From: an uncultured Paracoccaceae bacterium | Lineage (GTDB): Bacteria > Pseudomonadota > Alphaproteobacteria > Rhodobacterales > Rhodobacteraceae | Direction: 5' to 3' | DNA length: 64,000 bases | NCBI GenBank assembly: GCA_934500835.1 | Contig: CAKSTR010000002.1 | Location: 124,001-188,000, forward strand | Shown: positions 1 through 8,713 of the stretch, piece after piece | How positions within the stretch are numbered: the first letter of the stretch is position 1 | Layout: every line of letters starts with the position of its first letter | Program-made: the position numbers and the translations under genes | The notes under the pieces: generated by a model | Told to the model about the DNA's origin: nothing | What the model saw: the letters and a program-made list of their open reading frames with translations, nothing else | Databases searched by the model: none

Positions 1-142
1 TGAACAGCATCTCGTCATGCGCGGTGCTGAGCGGCTTCTGCGCGCTCAGGATCTGGTCGATGGCAAGGTAGTCGCCGTAGGACATGCGTCCGTCAAAGGA
101 CATCTGGGCGCCGTCTGCGGCCGGGTCGGGTAGCTTGGTCAT
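1..142 (-). CDS. kynA: Tryptophan 2,3-dioxygenase, N-terminal part
   Basis: This is the 5' end of a gene that leaves the window at base 1; about 47 residues are visible. The segment [16 protein letters not shown] followed by [12 protein letters not shown] is the characteristic N-terminus of haem-dependent tryptophan 2,3-dioxygenase, which opens the indole ring of tryptophan to N-formylkynurenine in the cytoplasm. It is the last visible gene of a minus-strand series kynU, acetyltransferase, kynA, so the kynurenine pathway context supports the call. The start is the ATG whose complement lies at 140-142. The catalytic core is outside the window. Confidence 0.9.
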   Translation of the reverse strand, partial: MTKLPDPAADGAQMSFDGRMSYGDYLAIDQILSAQKPLSTAHDEMLF

Positions 143-275
143 GGCTCTTTCTCCAAATGAAATCGATAGGTTCAAAGGAAAGGGCCGGGTCTCCGGTTGA
201 GGATGGACAGATTGCCAAGCCGGCGCCAGATGGCGATCCAGCCCGAAGGGCGGCAGACCGGAGGCAAGGCGCGGG

Positions 276-791
276 TCATGCTGCGGCCCTGGGCGTCAGC
301 GTCAGCGACATGTGGTTGCGGTCGAAGGTGATGCCCGAAGGGCGGGCCAGCAGCTCCACCCGGTCCAGACGCCAGCCCCGCCGGTCAAGGAAGCGGCGCG
401 CATATTCGCTGGCATGCACGGTCAGGCGCGGCAGGCCGGCGGCCCGCGCATGGGCCAGCAGCGCATCGTAGATCGGCGCGGCATGGCCCTTGCCCATCGC
501 TTCGGGCAACACGAAAGCCAGATCGAGATGACCATCCGCTGTCAGCGACATGAAGCCGGTGATGCGGCCGCGCTCTTCGGACACCCAGGCCGATTGCGCC
601 GAAAGCTTCTTGGCCATGTCCGGCGCGTCAACGCCTTCGGGCGCCCAGTCCAGACGCTGTGCCTGATCGTAGAAACCCGCCGCCCCTTCACGCACGGCAC
701 GGAAAAACACCTGCCCGCAGGCGGTGCCATCCGAGGGGCGGAAGGGACGGACGGCGATCATCTGTCCCGCCGCAGATGTCTTCGAAGACAT
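276..791 (-). CDS. GNAT-family N-acetyltransferase
   Basis: A 171-residue protein with the GNAT layout: an N-terminal [11 protein letters not shown] strand and loop, a central [28 protein letters not shown] segment (the acetyl-CoA-binding region; the G-K-G corresponds to the usual R/Q-x-x-G-x-G/A loop), then [19 protein letters not shown] and a C-terminal FLDRRGW motif. It probably transfers an acetyl group to a small molecule or a protein N-terminus; the acceptor cannot be read from sequence. It lies between kynU (49 bases upstream) and kynA, so it is likely co-transcribed with tryptophan catabolism. The Shine-Dalgarno AGGAGG is about 19 bases before the first ATG, which is too far. The internal ATG whose complement ends at 761 is an alternative start giving 161 residues. 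Confidence 0.8.
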   Translation of the reverse strand: MSSKTSAAGQMIAVRPFRPSDGTACGQVFFRAVREGAAGFYDQAQRLDWAPEGVDAPDMAKKLSAQSAWVSEERGRITGFMSLTADGHLDLAFVLPEAMGKGHAAPIYDALLAHARAAGLPRLTVHASEYARRFLDRRGWRLDRVELLARPSGITFDRNHMSLTLTPRAAA

Positions 792-840
792 GTGCCAAGA
801 CGTTGAGAAACCTCCTGGCCCAAGGGGTGGGCGGAAGGCA

Positions 841-2037
841 TCACGTCACGCGCGACCGGGCCTTGAATTCGGGCCGGTCCCAGGATTGCGTCGTCATGAT
901 CCGGGCAAGAATCGCGACCGCCCGGTCCACCTCATCGGTGCCGATGTAGAGCGGGGTGAAGCCGAAGCGCAGGATGTCAGGCGCGCGGAAGTCACCGATC
1001 ACACCCTCGGCAATCAGCGCCTGCATGATCGCATAGCCTTCGGCGTGCCGGAACGAGACCTGAGAGCCGCGGCTGTCATGATCGCGCGGGGTGGCAAGGG
1101 TCAGGCCGGGACAGGCGGATTCGACCCCGGCGATGAAGCGGTCCTGCAAGGACAGCGCCATGGCGCGAAGGTCGTTCATATCGACCCCCTCCCACACATC
1201 GAGGGCGGCATCGAGGGCAGCCAGTTGCAGGATCGGCGGGGTGCCGACACGCATCCGCTCCACTCCCGAGCCGGGCCGATAGTCCAGATCGAAGGCGAAG
1301 GGCGCCTCATGCCCCAGCCAGCCCGACAGGGCAGGGCGCGCCGCCGCCTGATGGCGCGGTGCGACATAGATGAAGGCCGGGCCGCCGGGGCCGGAGTTCA
1401 GGTATTTGTAGCTGCAACCCACCGCGAAATCGGCGCCGTCACGGGCCAGATGCACGGGAATGGCCCCGGCCGAATGCGCCAGATCCCAGACCACCAGCGC
1501 CCCCGCCTCATGCGCGCGCCGGATGATGCGGGCCATGTCATGCTTGCGGCCGGTGCGGTAGTCGACCTCGGTCACCATCACCACGGCGATGTCGGGGCCG
1601 ATGGCGGCTTCGACATCCTCGGGCGCCACGGTGCGCAGGGCGTAGCCTTCGCCCAGAGTCCGCACCAGACCATCGGCGATATAAAGGTCCGAGGGGAAGT
1701 TGCCGGTGTCCGACAGCACCACCTTGCGACTGGGGTTCATCTCGAAGGCCGAGGCCAGCGCCTGATAGACCTTGACCGACAGCGTATCGCCCATCACGAC
1801 CGAGCCGTCTTCCGCCCCGATCAGCCGGGCGATCCGGTTGCCGATGCGGCTTGGCATCTCCATCCAGCCGGCCTGGTTCCAGCCGCGGATCAGCATCTGA
1901 CCCCATTCCGCCGTGACCGTTTGCGCAACCCGTGCCGCCGCCGCCCTTGGCATCGGGCCAAGCGAGTTGCCGTCCAGATAGATCACGCCGGCCGGCAGGT
2001 CGAACATCGCCTTGGTGGCGGTGAAATCGGTGGTCAT
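841..2037 (-). CDS. kynU: Kynureninase
   Basis: A 398-residue PLP enzyme that cleaves kynurenine to anthranilate and alanine. Visible hallmarks: YLDGNSLGPMP near residues 20-30, the PLP-stabilising aspartate in VVWDLAHSAGA (Asp185), and the Schiff-base lysine in VGCSYKYLNSGPGGP (Lys211), followed by the C-terminal RFGFTPLYIG segment. Length is normal for the family. The ATG at 2037 is chosen because GGAGG precedes it by 6 bases; a longer open frame upstream has no family similarity. It heads the minus-strand series with the acetyltransferase and kynA. A perfect palindrome lies about 65 bases upstream and is a likely operator. Confidence 0.95.
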   Translation of the reverse strand: MTTDFTATKAMFDLPAGVIYLDGNSLGPMPRAAAARVAQTVTAEWGQMLIRGWNQAGWMEMPSRIGNRIARLIGAEDGSVVMGDTLSVKVYQALASAFEMNPSRKVVLSDTGNFPSDLYIADGLVRTLGEGYALRTVAPEDVEAAIGPDIAVVMVTEVDYRTGRKHDMARIIRRAHEAGALVVWDLAHSAGAIPVHLARDGADFAVGCSYKYLNSGPGGPAFIYVAPRHQAAARPALSGWLGHEAPFAFDLDYRPGSGVERMRVGTPPILQLAALDAALDVWEGVDMNDLRAMALSLQDRFIAGVESACPGLTLATPRDHDSRGSQVSFRHAEGYAIMQALIAEGVIGDFRAPDILRFGFTPLYIGTDEVDRAVAILARIMTTQSWDRPEFKARSRVT

Positions 2038-2101
2038 GGATGTCCTCCCAGGGGGCCATTCGGCCAGGCCCTCTCGGCTTTGGCAATAGTCATCCTGCGG
2101 T

Positions 2102-2123
2102 GAAATTTCAAGCTTGAAATTTC
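2102..2123. promoter_or_regulatory. Perfect 22-bp palindrome upstream of kynU
   Basis: Bases 2102-2112 read GAAATTTCAAG and are followed without spacer by their exact reverse complement to 2123. The site sits between the divergent starts of kynU (2037) and the membrane methyltransferase-like gene (2188), in a locally AT-rich patch of otherwise GC-rich DNA. This is the form expected of a dimeric repressor operator for the kynurenine genes. Kynurenine operons in other proteobacteria use Lrp/AsnC-type KynR, but the regulator here is not in the window. Confidence 0.7.
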
Positions 2124-2187
2124 TCTTGCGGTTGACCTTGGCCCGCGGGCGCGTGAAAACGGGCAGATCACGGCAGGAGGGGCGGGG

Positions 2188-2673
2188 ATGGAACGGCAGG
2201 GACAGGCTTTGGCCTTGCAGGTGCTTGAACTGCCGCCGGTCTGGGTGCTGGGAACGATTGCTCTGGCCTGGCTGGCGTCGCTGATCCTGCCCTGGCCTGT
2301 GCTTGGTCTGGCAGGCGCCATCCTTGGCGCGCTTCTGGTGCTGGCGGGGCTGGCCTTGATGGCGGCCGCCGCGTGGGAGATGTGGCAGGCCCGCACCACG
2401 GTGATTCCGGGCCGGCAACCGACGGCGCTGGTCACTTCGGGCGTCTTCGGGTGGAGCCGGAACCCGATCTATCTTGGCGATCTGGTCGTCACGGCCGGCG
2501 CCATGCTCTGGTTGCAGGTGCCCTGGGCGCTGCCGATGGTCGGCGTGCTGGCCTGGCTCCTGCGGGAGCGCTTCATCCTTGGTGAGGAACAGCGGCTGAT
2601 CGCCGGATTCGGGGCCGAATACGGGCTGTGGGCGGGGCGCACCGGGCGCTGGTTTGGACGCAAGTCCGGCTAA
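2188..2673 (+). CDS. Isoprenylcysteine carboxyl methyltransferase / phospholipid methyltransferase-like membrane protein
   Basis: A 161-residue inner-membrane protein with about four hydrophobic segments (roughly residues 19-36, 38-62, 88-105 and 108-124). The C-terminal half has the family signature: SRNPIYLGDLVV, then LRERFILGEEQRLIAGFGAEYGLW. In the ICMT/PEMT superfamily these form the S-adenosylmethionine and substrate site. The substrate is unknown; bacterial members often methylate lipids or are uncharacterised. It is divergent from kynU and stands alone. An AGGAGGGGCGGGG stretch precedes the ATG. Confidence 0.8.
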   Translation: MERQGQALALQVLELPPVWVLGTIALAWLASLILPWPVLGLAGAILGALLVLAGLALMAAAAWEMWQARTTVIPGRQPTALVTSGVFGWSRNPIYLGDLVVTAGAMLWLQVPWALPMVGVLAWLLRERFILGEEQRLIAGFGAEYGLWAGRTGRWFGRKSG

Positions 2674-2771
2674 TCGCTGCAAAGCGGCATTCAATTCTTG
2701 TAATATAGTTGCGCGGTGCTACAGAAACGACGGAACATGCGGGAAAACCGCCAAAGAAGGGGGAGAGATCG

Positions 2772-4346
2772 GTGAAAATCGGCGCTTTGGCTGAGATTTT
2801 CGAGGGCGAGAACCGGGTAGCCATGACCCCGGACTCGGCGCTGCAACTGCAGAAATTGGGTCATACATGCTGCATCGAGGCAGGCGCAGGGACCAAGGCG
2901 GGCTTTACCGATGACGCCTATGCGGCGGCCGGCGTCGAGGTCCTGCCCTCGGCCAAGGCCGTGGCGGATGCAGCTGACGTGCTGGTCAAGGTGCGCGGCC
3001 CGGAAGAGGCCGAGGTGCTGCGTCTGCGTCCGGGCCAGACGCTGATATCCTTCTTCTGGCCGGCGCAGAACGAGGCGCTTCTGAAGCTGGTGGCCGACCG
3101 GGGCGCGACCGTGATCGCCATGGATATGGTGCCGCGGATTTCCCGCGCCCAGAAGATGGATGCGCTGTCCTCGATGGCCAATATCGCCGGCTATCGCGCG
3201 GTGATCGAGGCCGGCAACAACTTCGGCCGCTTCTTCACCGGGCAGGTGACGGCCGCCGGAAAGGTGCCGCCGGCCAAGGTTCTGGTCGTGGGGGCGGGGG
3301 TCGCGGGTCTTGCCGCCATTGGCACCTCGACCTCGCTTGGCGCGATCACGCTGGCCTTCGACGTGCGCCCCGAGGTGGCCGAACAGATCGAATCGATGGG
3401 GGCGGAGTTTGTCTATCTCGACTTCTCCGAGGCCCAGACCGATGGCGCGGCGACAGGCGGCTATGCCGCGCCCTCGTCGCCCGAGTTCCGCGAAGCGCAG
3501 CTGAAGAAGTTCCGCGAACTGGCGCCCGAGGTGGACATCGTCATCACCACCGCGCTGATTCCGGGCCGGCCGGCGCCGAAGCTCTGGACTGCCGATATGG
3601 TGGCGCTGATGAAGCGCGGATCGGTCATCGTCGATCTTGCGGCCGAACGCGGCGGCAACTGCGATCTGACGGTGCCGGATCAGAAGATCGTCACCGACAA
3701 CGGCGTGACGGTGGTCGGCTATACCGACTTCCCCAGCCGGATGGCGACACAGGCCAGCACGCTTTATTCCAACAATATCCGGCATATGCTGGCCGATCTT
3801 ACACCGAAGAAAGACGGTGTGATCGATCAGAACATGGAAGATGACGTGATCCGCGGTGCCACCGTGGCCCATGCCGGTTCCGTGACCTTCCCGCCGCCGC
3901 CGCCGAAGGTTCAGGCCATCGCGGCGCAAAAGCCGAAGGAAAAGGCCAGGGAACTGACGGTCGAGGAAAAACGCGCCAACGAGATTGCCGCCTTCAGGGC
4001 GCAGACGCGCAACCAGTTCACCCTGCTGGCTGTCGGGGGCGGGCTTTTGCTGCTGGCGGGGCTTTACGCGCCGGCCAGCTTCATGTCGCACTTCATCGTC
4101 TTCGTGCTGGCCTGTTTCGTCGGCTTCCAGGTGATCTGGAACGTCTCGCATTCGCTGCACACGCCGCTGATGGCGATCACCAATGCCATCTCGTCCATCA
4201 TCATCCTTGGCGCGCTGTTGCAGATCGGGTCCGGCAACTGGCTGGTGATCATCCTGGCAGGGCTGTCGGTGCTGATGGCAGGGGTGAACATCTTCGGCGG
4301 TTTCCTGGTGACGCGCCGGATGCTTGCCATGTTCCAGAAGTCGTGA
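2772..4346 (+). CDS. pntA: NAD(P) transhydrogenase subunit alpha
   Basis: 524 residues: the NAD(H)-binding domain I fused to the membrane part of the proton-translocating transhydrogenase. Visible features are the N-terminal [18 protein letters not shown], the [21 protein letters not shown] segment (about 121-141), the Rossmann motif [11 protein letters not shown] (172-182), and a C-terminal block of about four membrane helices (after residue ~415). The enzyme reduces NADP with NADH at the cost of proton motive force. The GTG at 2772 is preferred because GGGGAGA lies just before it and the protein then begins at the conserved KIGALAE; an upstream in-frame start would add 21 unrelated residues. 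pntB begins 16 bases downstream. Confidence 0.95.
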   Translation: MKIGALAEIFEGENRVAMTPDSALQLQKLGHTCCIEAGAGTKAGFTDDAYAAAGVEVLPSAKAVADAADVLVKVRGPEEAEVLRLRPGQTLISFFWPAQNEALLKLVADRGATVIAMDMVPRISRAQKMDALSSMANIAGYRAVIEAGNNFGRFFTGQVTAAGKVPPAKVLVVGAGVAGLAAIGTSTSLGAITLAFDVRPEVAEQIESMGAEFVYLDFSEAQTDGAATGGYAAPSSPEFREAQLKKFRELAPEVDIVITTALIPGRPAPKLWTADMVALMKRGSVIVDLAAERGGNCDLTVPDQKIVTDNGVTVVGYTDFPSRMATQASTLYSNNIRHMLADLTPKKDGVIDQNMEDDVIRGATVAHAGSVTFPPPPPKVQAIAAQKPKEKARELTVEEKRANEIAAFRAQTRNQFTLLAVGGGLLLLAGLYAPASFMSHFIVFVLACFVGFQVIWNVSHSLHTPLMAITNAISSIIILGALLQIGSGNWLVIILAGLSVLMAGVNIFGGFLVTRRMLAMFQKS

Positions 4347-4362
4347 AGTAGGGGAAACGGGA

Positions 4363-5796
4363 ATGGAAATCGGTTTCACCACGGCCGCTTATGTTGTTGC
4401 GGCTGTCCTCTTCATCCTCTCGCTGGGCGGGCTTTCGGGTCAGGAAAGCGCCAAGCGCGCGGTCTGGTATGGCATCGTCGGCATGGCGCTGGCGGTTGCC
4501 GCCACGCTGGCCGGCCCCGGGGCGGGGCTATGGTGGCTGTCGGTCGTGCTGATCGCCGCCGGTGGCGCCGCCGGCTGGATCGTCGCGCAGCGCGTCCAGA
4601 TGACCGAGATGCCGCAGCTTGTGGCCGCCATGCATTCGCTGGTCGGTCTGGCCGCCGTCTTCATCGGCTACAACACCCATATCGAGATGGTCTCCATCGC
4701 CGGTATGGACACTGCCGCCAAGGCGGCGCTTGAAGGCTTTGCCGCCATCGTCGCCCACAAGACCGGGGCCGAGATCGCGATCCTGCGGGTCGAGACCTTT
4801 CTTGGCGTCTTCATCGGCGCGGTGACGTTCACCGGCTCGGTCATTGCCTTCGGCAAGCTGGCCGGACGCGTGGACGGCAAGGCGAAAAAGCTGCCGGGCG
4901 GGCATATCCTGAATGCAGGCGCGGCCCTTCTGTCGCTGGTGATGCTGGTGCTCTACCTGCAATCGGGCAGCACGCTGGCGCTGATCGTGATGACGGTGGC
5001 GGCGCTTTTCATCGGCTATCACCTGATCATGGGCATCGGCGGTGCGGACATGCCGGTCGTGGTGTCGATGCTGAACAGCTATTCCGGCTGGGCGGCGGCG
5101 GCCATCGGCTTTTCGCTGTCGAACGACCTGCTGATCGTGGTCGGCGCGCTGGTCGGCTCGTCCGGCGCGATCCTGTCCTACATCATGTGCAAGGCGATGA
5201 ACCGCAGCTTCGTCAGCGTCATCCTGGGCGGCTTCGGCGGCACCACCGGCCCGGCGATGGAAGTGACGGGCGAGCAGATCGCCATCGACGCCGAAGGCGT
5301 GGCGGCGGCGCTGAACGATGCGGATTCGGTTGTCATCATCCCGGGCTACGGCATGGCGGTGGCGCAGGCGCAGCAATCGGTGTCCGAACTGACCCGCAAG
5401 CTGCGCGCCAAAGGCAAAAACGTCCGCTTCGCCATCCATCCGGTGGCGGGCCGTCTGCCCGGCCACATGAACGTGCTTCTGGCCGAGGCGAAGGTGCCCT
5501 ACGACATCGTGCTGGAGATGGACGAGATCAACGAGGACTTCCCCGAAACCGACGTTGCCATCGTCATCGGCTCGAATGACATCGTGAACCCGGCCGCGCA
5601 AGAGGACCCGAACTCTCCCATCGCCGGGATGCCGGTGCTGGAGTGCTGGAAGGCCAAGCAGGTCTTCGTGTCGAAACGCGGACAGGGCACCGGCTATTCC
5701 GGCATCGAGAACCCGCTGTTCTACAAGGACAACACGCGGATGTTCTACGGCGACGCGAAGAAGAGCATCGACGCCCTGCTGCCGATGATCGAGTAA
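4363..5796 (+). CDS. pntB: NAD(P) transhydrogenase subunit beta
   Basis: 477 residues. The first ~270 residues hold a series of hydrophobic helices (proton channel domain II), including [21 protein letters not shown] and [23 protein letters not shown]. The C-terminal third is the NADP(H)-binding domain III with [32 protein letters not shown] and the [16 protein letters not shown] loop. It completes the PntAB complex. Start: ATG 4363 with GGGGAAACGG upstream. A terminator-like hairpin follows. Confidence 0.95.
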   Translation: MEIGFTTAAYVVAAVLFILSLGGLSGQESAKRAVWYGIVGMALAVAATLAGPGAGLWWLSVVLIAAGGAAGWIVAQRVQMTEMPQLVAAMHSLVGLAAVFIGYNTHIEMVSIAGMDTAAKAALEGFAAIVAHKTGAEIAILRVETFLGVFIGAVTFTGSVIAFGKLAGRVDGKAKKLPGGHILNAGAALLSLVMLVLYLQSGSTLALIVMTVAALFIGYHLIMGIGGADMPVVVSMLNSYSGWAAAAIGFSLSNDLLIVVGALVGSSGAILSYIMCKAMNRSFVSVILGGFGGTTGPAMEVTGEQIAIDAEGVAAALNDADSVVIIPGYGMAVAQAQQSVSELTRKLRAKGKNVRFAIHPVAGRLPGHMNVLLAEAKVPYDIVLEMDEINEDFPETDVAIVIGSNDIVNPAAQEDPNSPIAGMPVLECWKAKQVFVSKRGQGTGYSGIENPLFYKDNTRMFYGDAKKSIDALLPMIE

Positions 5797-5824
5797 CCGA
5801 TCTTTCGACGGAAACTCTGCCAAA

Positions 5825-5847
5825 GGCCCCGGCGTCCTGCCGGGGCC
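5825..5847 (+). terminator. Hairpin after pntB
   Basis: An 8-bp perfect GC stem (GGCCCCGG at 5825-5832 with CCGGGGCC at 5840-5847) and a 7-base loop, 28 bases after the pntB stop. There is no clear T-run, so it is a weak or Rho-assisted terminator candidate. Confidence 0.55.
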
Positions 5848-6040
5848 ATTGCATTCGGGCAACGGTGCCACGGCATGCTGCAAAATCGCTGACGCCGCAG
5901 CGCATCGCTATCGGCGGGCCAGCTTCCGCCTTCTGGGTGGCGGGCGTCGGTCTGATCATGCCGCACGGCTGCCGGGCTGGTTCCCGGGATGAATCCCTCA
6001 GGCGATTTGTGCATCAGGGCCATGGAAATATCGTATTCCT

Positions 6041-6065
6041 TGTCAACCGTTGCGGCATATTGACA
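6041..6065. promoter_or_regulatory. Inverted repeat TGTCAA-N13-TTGACA upstream of the argE-like operon
   Basis: TGTCAA at 6041-6046 and TTGACA at 6060-6065 form an inverted repeat with a 13-base spacer, 46 bases before the start at 6112. The same half-sites with the same spacing occur at 15329-15353 next to a GntR-family regulator gene. This lies in the 315-bp interval 5797-6111, which otherwise contains only the pntB hairpin and no credible gene. Confidence 0.6.
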
Positions 6066-6111
6066 GCCCGCCCGGCGGCGCAGAACCTGCCCGCAAAAGA
6101 TGGGGCAGAGC

Positions 6112-7269
6112 ATGGGTATCCTGACGGCACGCGAGATCCTTGATCGGCTGGTCGCCTTTCCGACCGTCAGCCGGGTGTCCAATCTTGCGCTGGTCGACTG
6201 GCTGGAAGGCTATCTTGCCGGCCATGGCATCCGCTGCTTCCGCCACTGGAACGAGGACCGCCAGAAGGCCGCGCTGATCGCCCATGCCGGCCCCTGGATC
6301 GAGGGCGCCATCGTGCTCTCGGGCCATTCCGACGTGGTTCCCGTCGATGGCCAGGCCTGGAGCACGGACCCCTGGACCGTCACCGAACGCGCCGGCCGGT
6401 TGTATGGCCGCGGCACCTGCGACATGAAGGGCTTCGTCGCCCTTGCGGTCTGGGCGCTGGTCGAGGCGCAGCGGCTTGGCGTCTCGCGGCCCTTGCAGCT
6501 TGCACTGTCCTATGACGAGGAGGTCGGCTGCACCGGCGCCCCCCCGATGATCGAGACCATGCAGACAGTGGTGCCCAAGGGCAGCGCTGTCCTTGTCGGA
6601 GAGCCGTCGCGGATGCGCATCGTTACCGGCCACAAGGGGGGCACGGGCTACCATGTCCATGTCCGGGGGCATGAGGTGCATTCCTCGCTGCTGCCCGAAG
6701 GCATCTCGGCGGTGATGGAGGCGGCGCGGCTGATCCAATGGGTCAACGATCACAACGACCGGATCCAGTCCGCGCCGCGCCGCCCGGTCGCCGGCCGCTT
6801 CCGCCCGCCCTTCAGCACATTGCATGTCGGCGTGATCGCCGGCGGCACCGCCGACAACATCACCGCTGCCGATTGCCGCTTTGCCGTGGAAATGCGGGTC
6901 ACGCCCGATGAGCAGGAGGAAACCCATGCCGGTGCCTTCCGCGACGAGGCCGCCCGGCTGGACGCCGCCCTGAAGGTCCGCCACCCCGGAGCCGGTGTCG
7001 AGCTGGAGAAATTCTTCGGTGTCCCCGCCCTTCGCCCCGAAGAGAATGGCGAGGCCGAGGCTGTCGCCCGCGCCCTGACCGGCGACAACGGCACCGATGT
7101 GGTCTCATACGGCACGGAGGCCGGCCAGTTTCAGGAGGCGGGCTATTCCGCCGTGGTCTGCGGACCGGGGGATATTGCGCAGGCCCATCAGGCCGACGAA
7201 TATCTTGAGCTGTCCGAATTCGAAGCCGGCGAGCGCTTCGTCGACCGCCTGCTGGAGATGCTGAAATGA
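6112..7269 (+). CDS. argE: M20-family deacylase (acetylornithine deacetylase-like)
   Basis: 385 residues of a zinc-dependent M20/ArgE-like amidohydrolase. Metal-site motifs are visible: VLSGHSDVVPVDGQAW (His72), GRGTCDMKGF (Asp104) and SYDEEVGCTGAP (Glu136/Glu137), plus the dimerisation-domain HVRGHEVHSSL. Family members remove an acyl group from ornithine or related amino acids. Because it is the first gene of an operon with an FAD oxidoreductase and a second M20 enzyme, and shares an operator with a purine gene cluster, its true substrate may not be acetylornithine. ATG 6100 is an in-frame alternative; 6112 is preferred because GGGGCAG precedes it. The next gene overlaps by ATGA. Confidence 0.75.
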   Translation: MGILTAREILDRLVAFPTVSRVSNLALVDWLEGYLAGHGIRCFRHWNEDRQKAALIAHAGPWIEGAIVLSGHSDVVPVDGQAWSTDPWTVTERAGRLYGRGTCDMKGFVALAVWALVEAQRLGVSRPLQLALSYDEEVGCTGAPPMIETMQTVVPKGSAVLVGEPSRMRIVTGHKGGTGYHVHVRGHEVHSSLLPEGISAVMEAARLIQWVNDHNDRIQSAPRRPVAGRFRPPFSTLHVGVIAGGTADNITAADCRFAVEMRVTPDEQEETHAGAFRDEAARLDAALKVRHPGAGVELEKFFGVPALRPEENGEAEAVARALTGDNGTDVVSYGTEAGQFQEAGYSAVVCGPGDIAQAHQADEYLELSEFEAGERFVDRLLEMLK

Positions 7270-8609
7270 CCTTCCCGATCAACGATGCCACCCCCGTCCG
7301 CTTTGCCGCCGCCCTGCCGGCGCGGGTCGATGTCACCGTGATCGGCGGCGGCGTCATCGGGCTGATGACGGCATGGTTTCTGCGCGAACGCGGGCTGTCG
7401 GTGCTTTTGTGCGAAAAGGGTCGCATCGCGGGCGAGCAATCCAGCCGCAACTGGGGATGGGTGCGCCAGCAGGGCCGCGACCCGGGCGAACTGCCGATCA
7501 TGGTCGAAAGCCTGTCGATCTGGAAACGCCTTGCGGCCGAATTCGGCGCGCCTTTGGGCTTTCGCCAGACAGGAGTGATGTATCTGGCCAAGACGCAGAA
7601 AGAGATCGAGAATTTCGAGGCCTGGACCGAACATTCCCGCGCCCATCAACTGGATACCCGCCTTCTGACCGCGGCCGAAACGACCACGATGCTGAAGGGG
7701 GCCGCCGCTGACTGGAAGGGCGCGCTCTGGACCGCCTCGGACGGGCGGGCCGAGCCTTGGGTGGCGGTGCCGCTTCTGGCGGCACGCGCCGAAGAGATGG
7801 GCGTCGTCATCCGCGAATCCTGCGCGGTGCGGGCACTGGACCTTGCGGCGGGCAAGGTGTCGGGCGTTGTCACCGAACATGGCCGTGTTGCCTGCGATCA
7901 TGTCGTGGTCGCGGCCGGGGCCTGGTCACGCCTGTTCCTTGGCCGGCATGGCGTGAAGATCCCGCAGCTTTCGGTCCTTGCCTCGGTCTGCGCAACCGAG
8001 CCGATGGCCGAGATCTTTCCGGGTGCGGCCGCCGATGACGACTTTGCCTTCCGCCGGCGTGCGGACGGCGGCTATACGCTGGCGCCGGGCGGCTCTGACC
8101 ATGATTTCTACATCGGCCGCGATGCCTTCGCCTCATTCTTCCAATACCTGCCGGTGCTGAAGAACGATTTCCGCGCCACCACCTTCCGGGCCGCGGCGCC
8201 CAAAGGGTTCCCCGATGCCTGGGGCACGCCCCGGCGCTGGTCCGAGGACGCCGTCACGCCGTTCGAGGGCTGCCGCATCCTGAACCCGCCGCCGAACATG
8301 AAGGTTCTGGGCAGGGTGCAGGCCGCCTTTGCCGCCGCCTTTCCCGGCCTTGGCCAGCCGAAGCTGCAGGCGGCCTGGGCGGGCATGATCGACACCATGC
8401 CCGATGTGGTGCCGGTGGTGGATCACGCCCCGATCAGCGGCGTGACCATCGCCACGGGGATGAGCGGCCATGGCTTCGGCATCGGCCCCGGCATGGGCCG
8501 CGTGGTTGCCGATCTGGTGATGGGCCGGGTAACGGGCCATGACCTGACGCGGTTCCGCCTGTCGCGCTTTACCGACGGATCGAAGATCGCCCCCGGCCCC
8601 AGCCTCTGA
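7266..8609 (+). CDS. FAD-dependent oxidoreductase (DAO/glycine-oxidase superfamily)
   Basis: 447 residues with an N-terminal FAD-binding Rossmann motif VDVTVIGGGVIGLMTAWFL, the following ERGLSVLLCEKG strand, and a C-terminal GMSGHGFGIGPGMG segment that contacts the flavin. DAO-superfamily members oxidise amines or amino acids such as sarcosine, glycine or glutamylputrescine with oxygen or another acceptor; the substrate is not evident. It starts inside the stop of the argE-like gene (ATGA), so the two are translationally coupled. SSRNWGWVRQQGRDPGELP at about residues 59-77 is characteristic of a subgroup frequent in Rhodobacterales, by my recollection. Confidence 0.85.
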   Translation: MTFPINDATPVRFAAALPARVDVTVIGGGVIGLMTAWFLRERGLSVLLCEKGRIAGEQSSRNWGWVRQQGRDPGELPIMVESLSIWKRLAAEFGAPLGFRQTGVMYLAKTQKEIENFEAWTEHSRAHQLDTRLLTAAETTTMLKGAAADWKGALWTASDGRAEPWVAVPLLAARAEEMGVVIRESCAVRALDLAAGKVSGVVTEHGRVACDHVVVAAGAWSRLFLGRHGVKIPQLSVLASVCATEPMAEIFPGAAADDDFAFRRRADGGYTLAPGGSDHDFYIGRDAFASFFQYLPVLKNDFRATTFRAAAPKGFPDAWGTPRRWSEDAVTPFEGCRILNPPPNMKVLGRVQAAFAAAFPGLGQPKLQAAWAGMIDTMPDVVPVVDHAPISGVTIATGMSGHGFGIGPGMGRVVADLVMGRVTGHDLTRFRLSRFTDGSKIAPGPSL

Positions 8610-8713
8610 CCGCCCGACTGCGGTGGCCTGGCGCGATAAGGGCCAAAGCCGCCGAAGATCCCCTTGCCCCCGCCCGGCGCCGGGTCCACCCTGTGCGGGC
8701 AAAGGAGACCGCG

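Noticed and set aside
2038..2694. N-terminal extension of kynureninase by about 220 residues
   Set aside because: The extra residues are a shadow of the membrane methyltransferase-like gene; the ATG at 2037 has a good ribosome site and begins at the conserved protein start.
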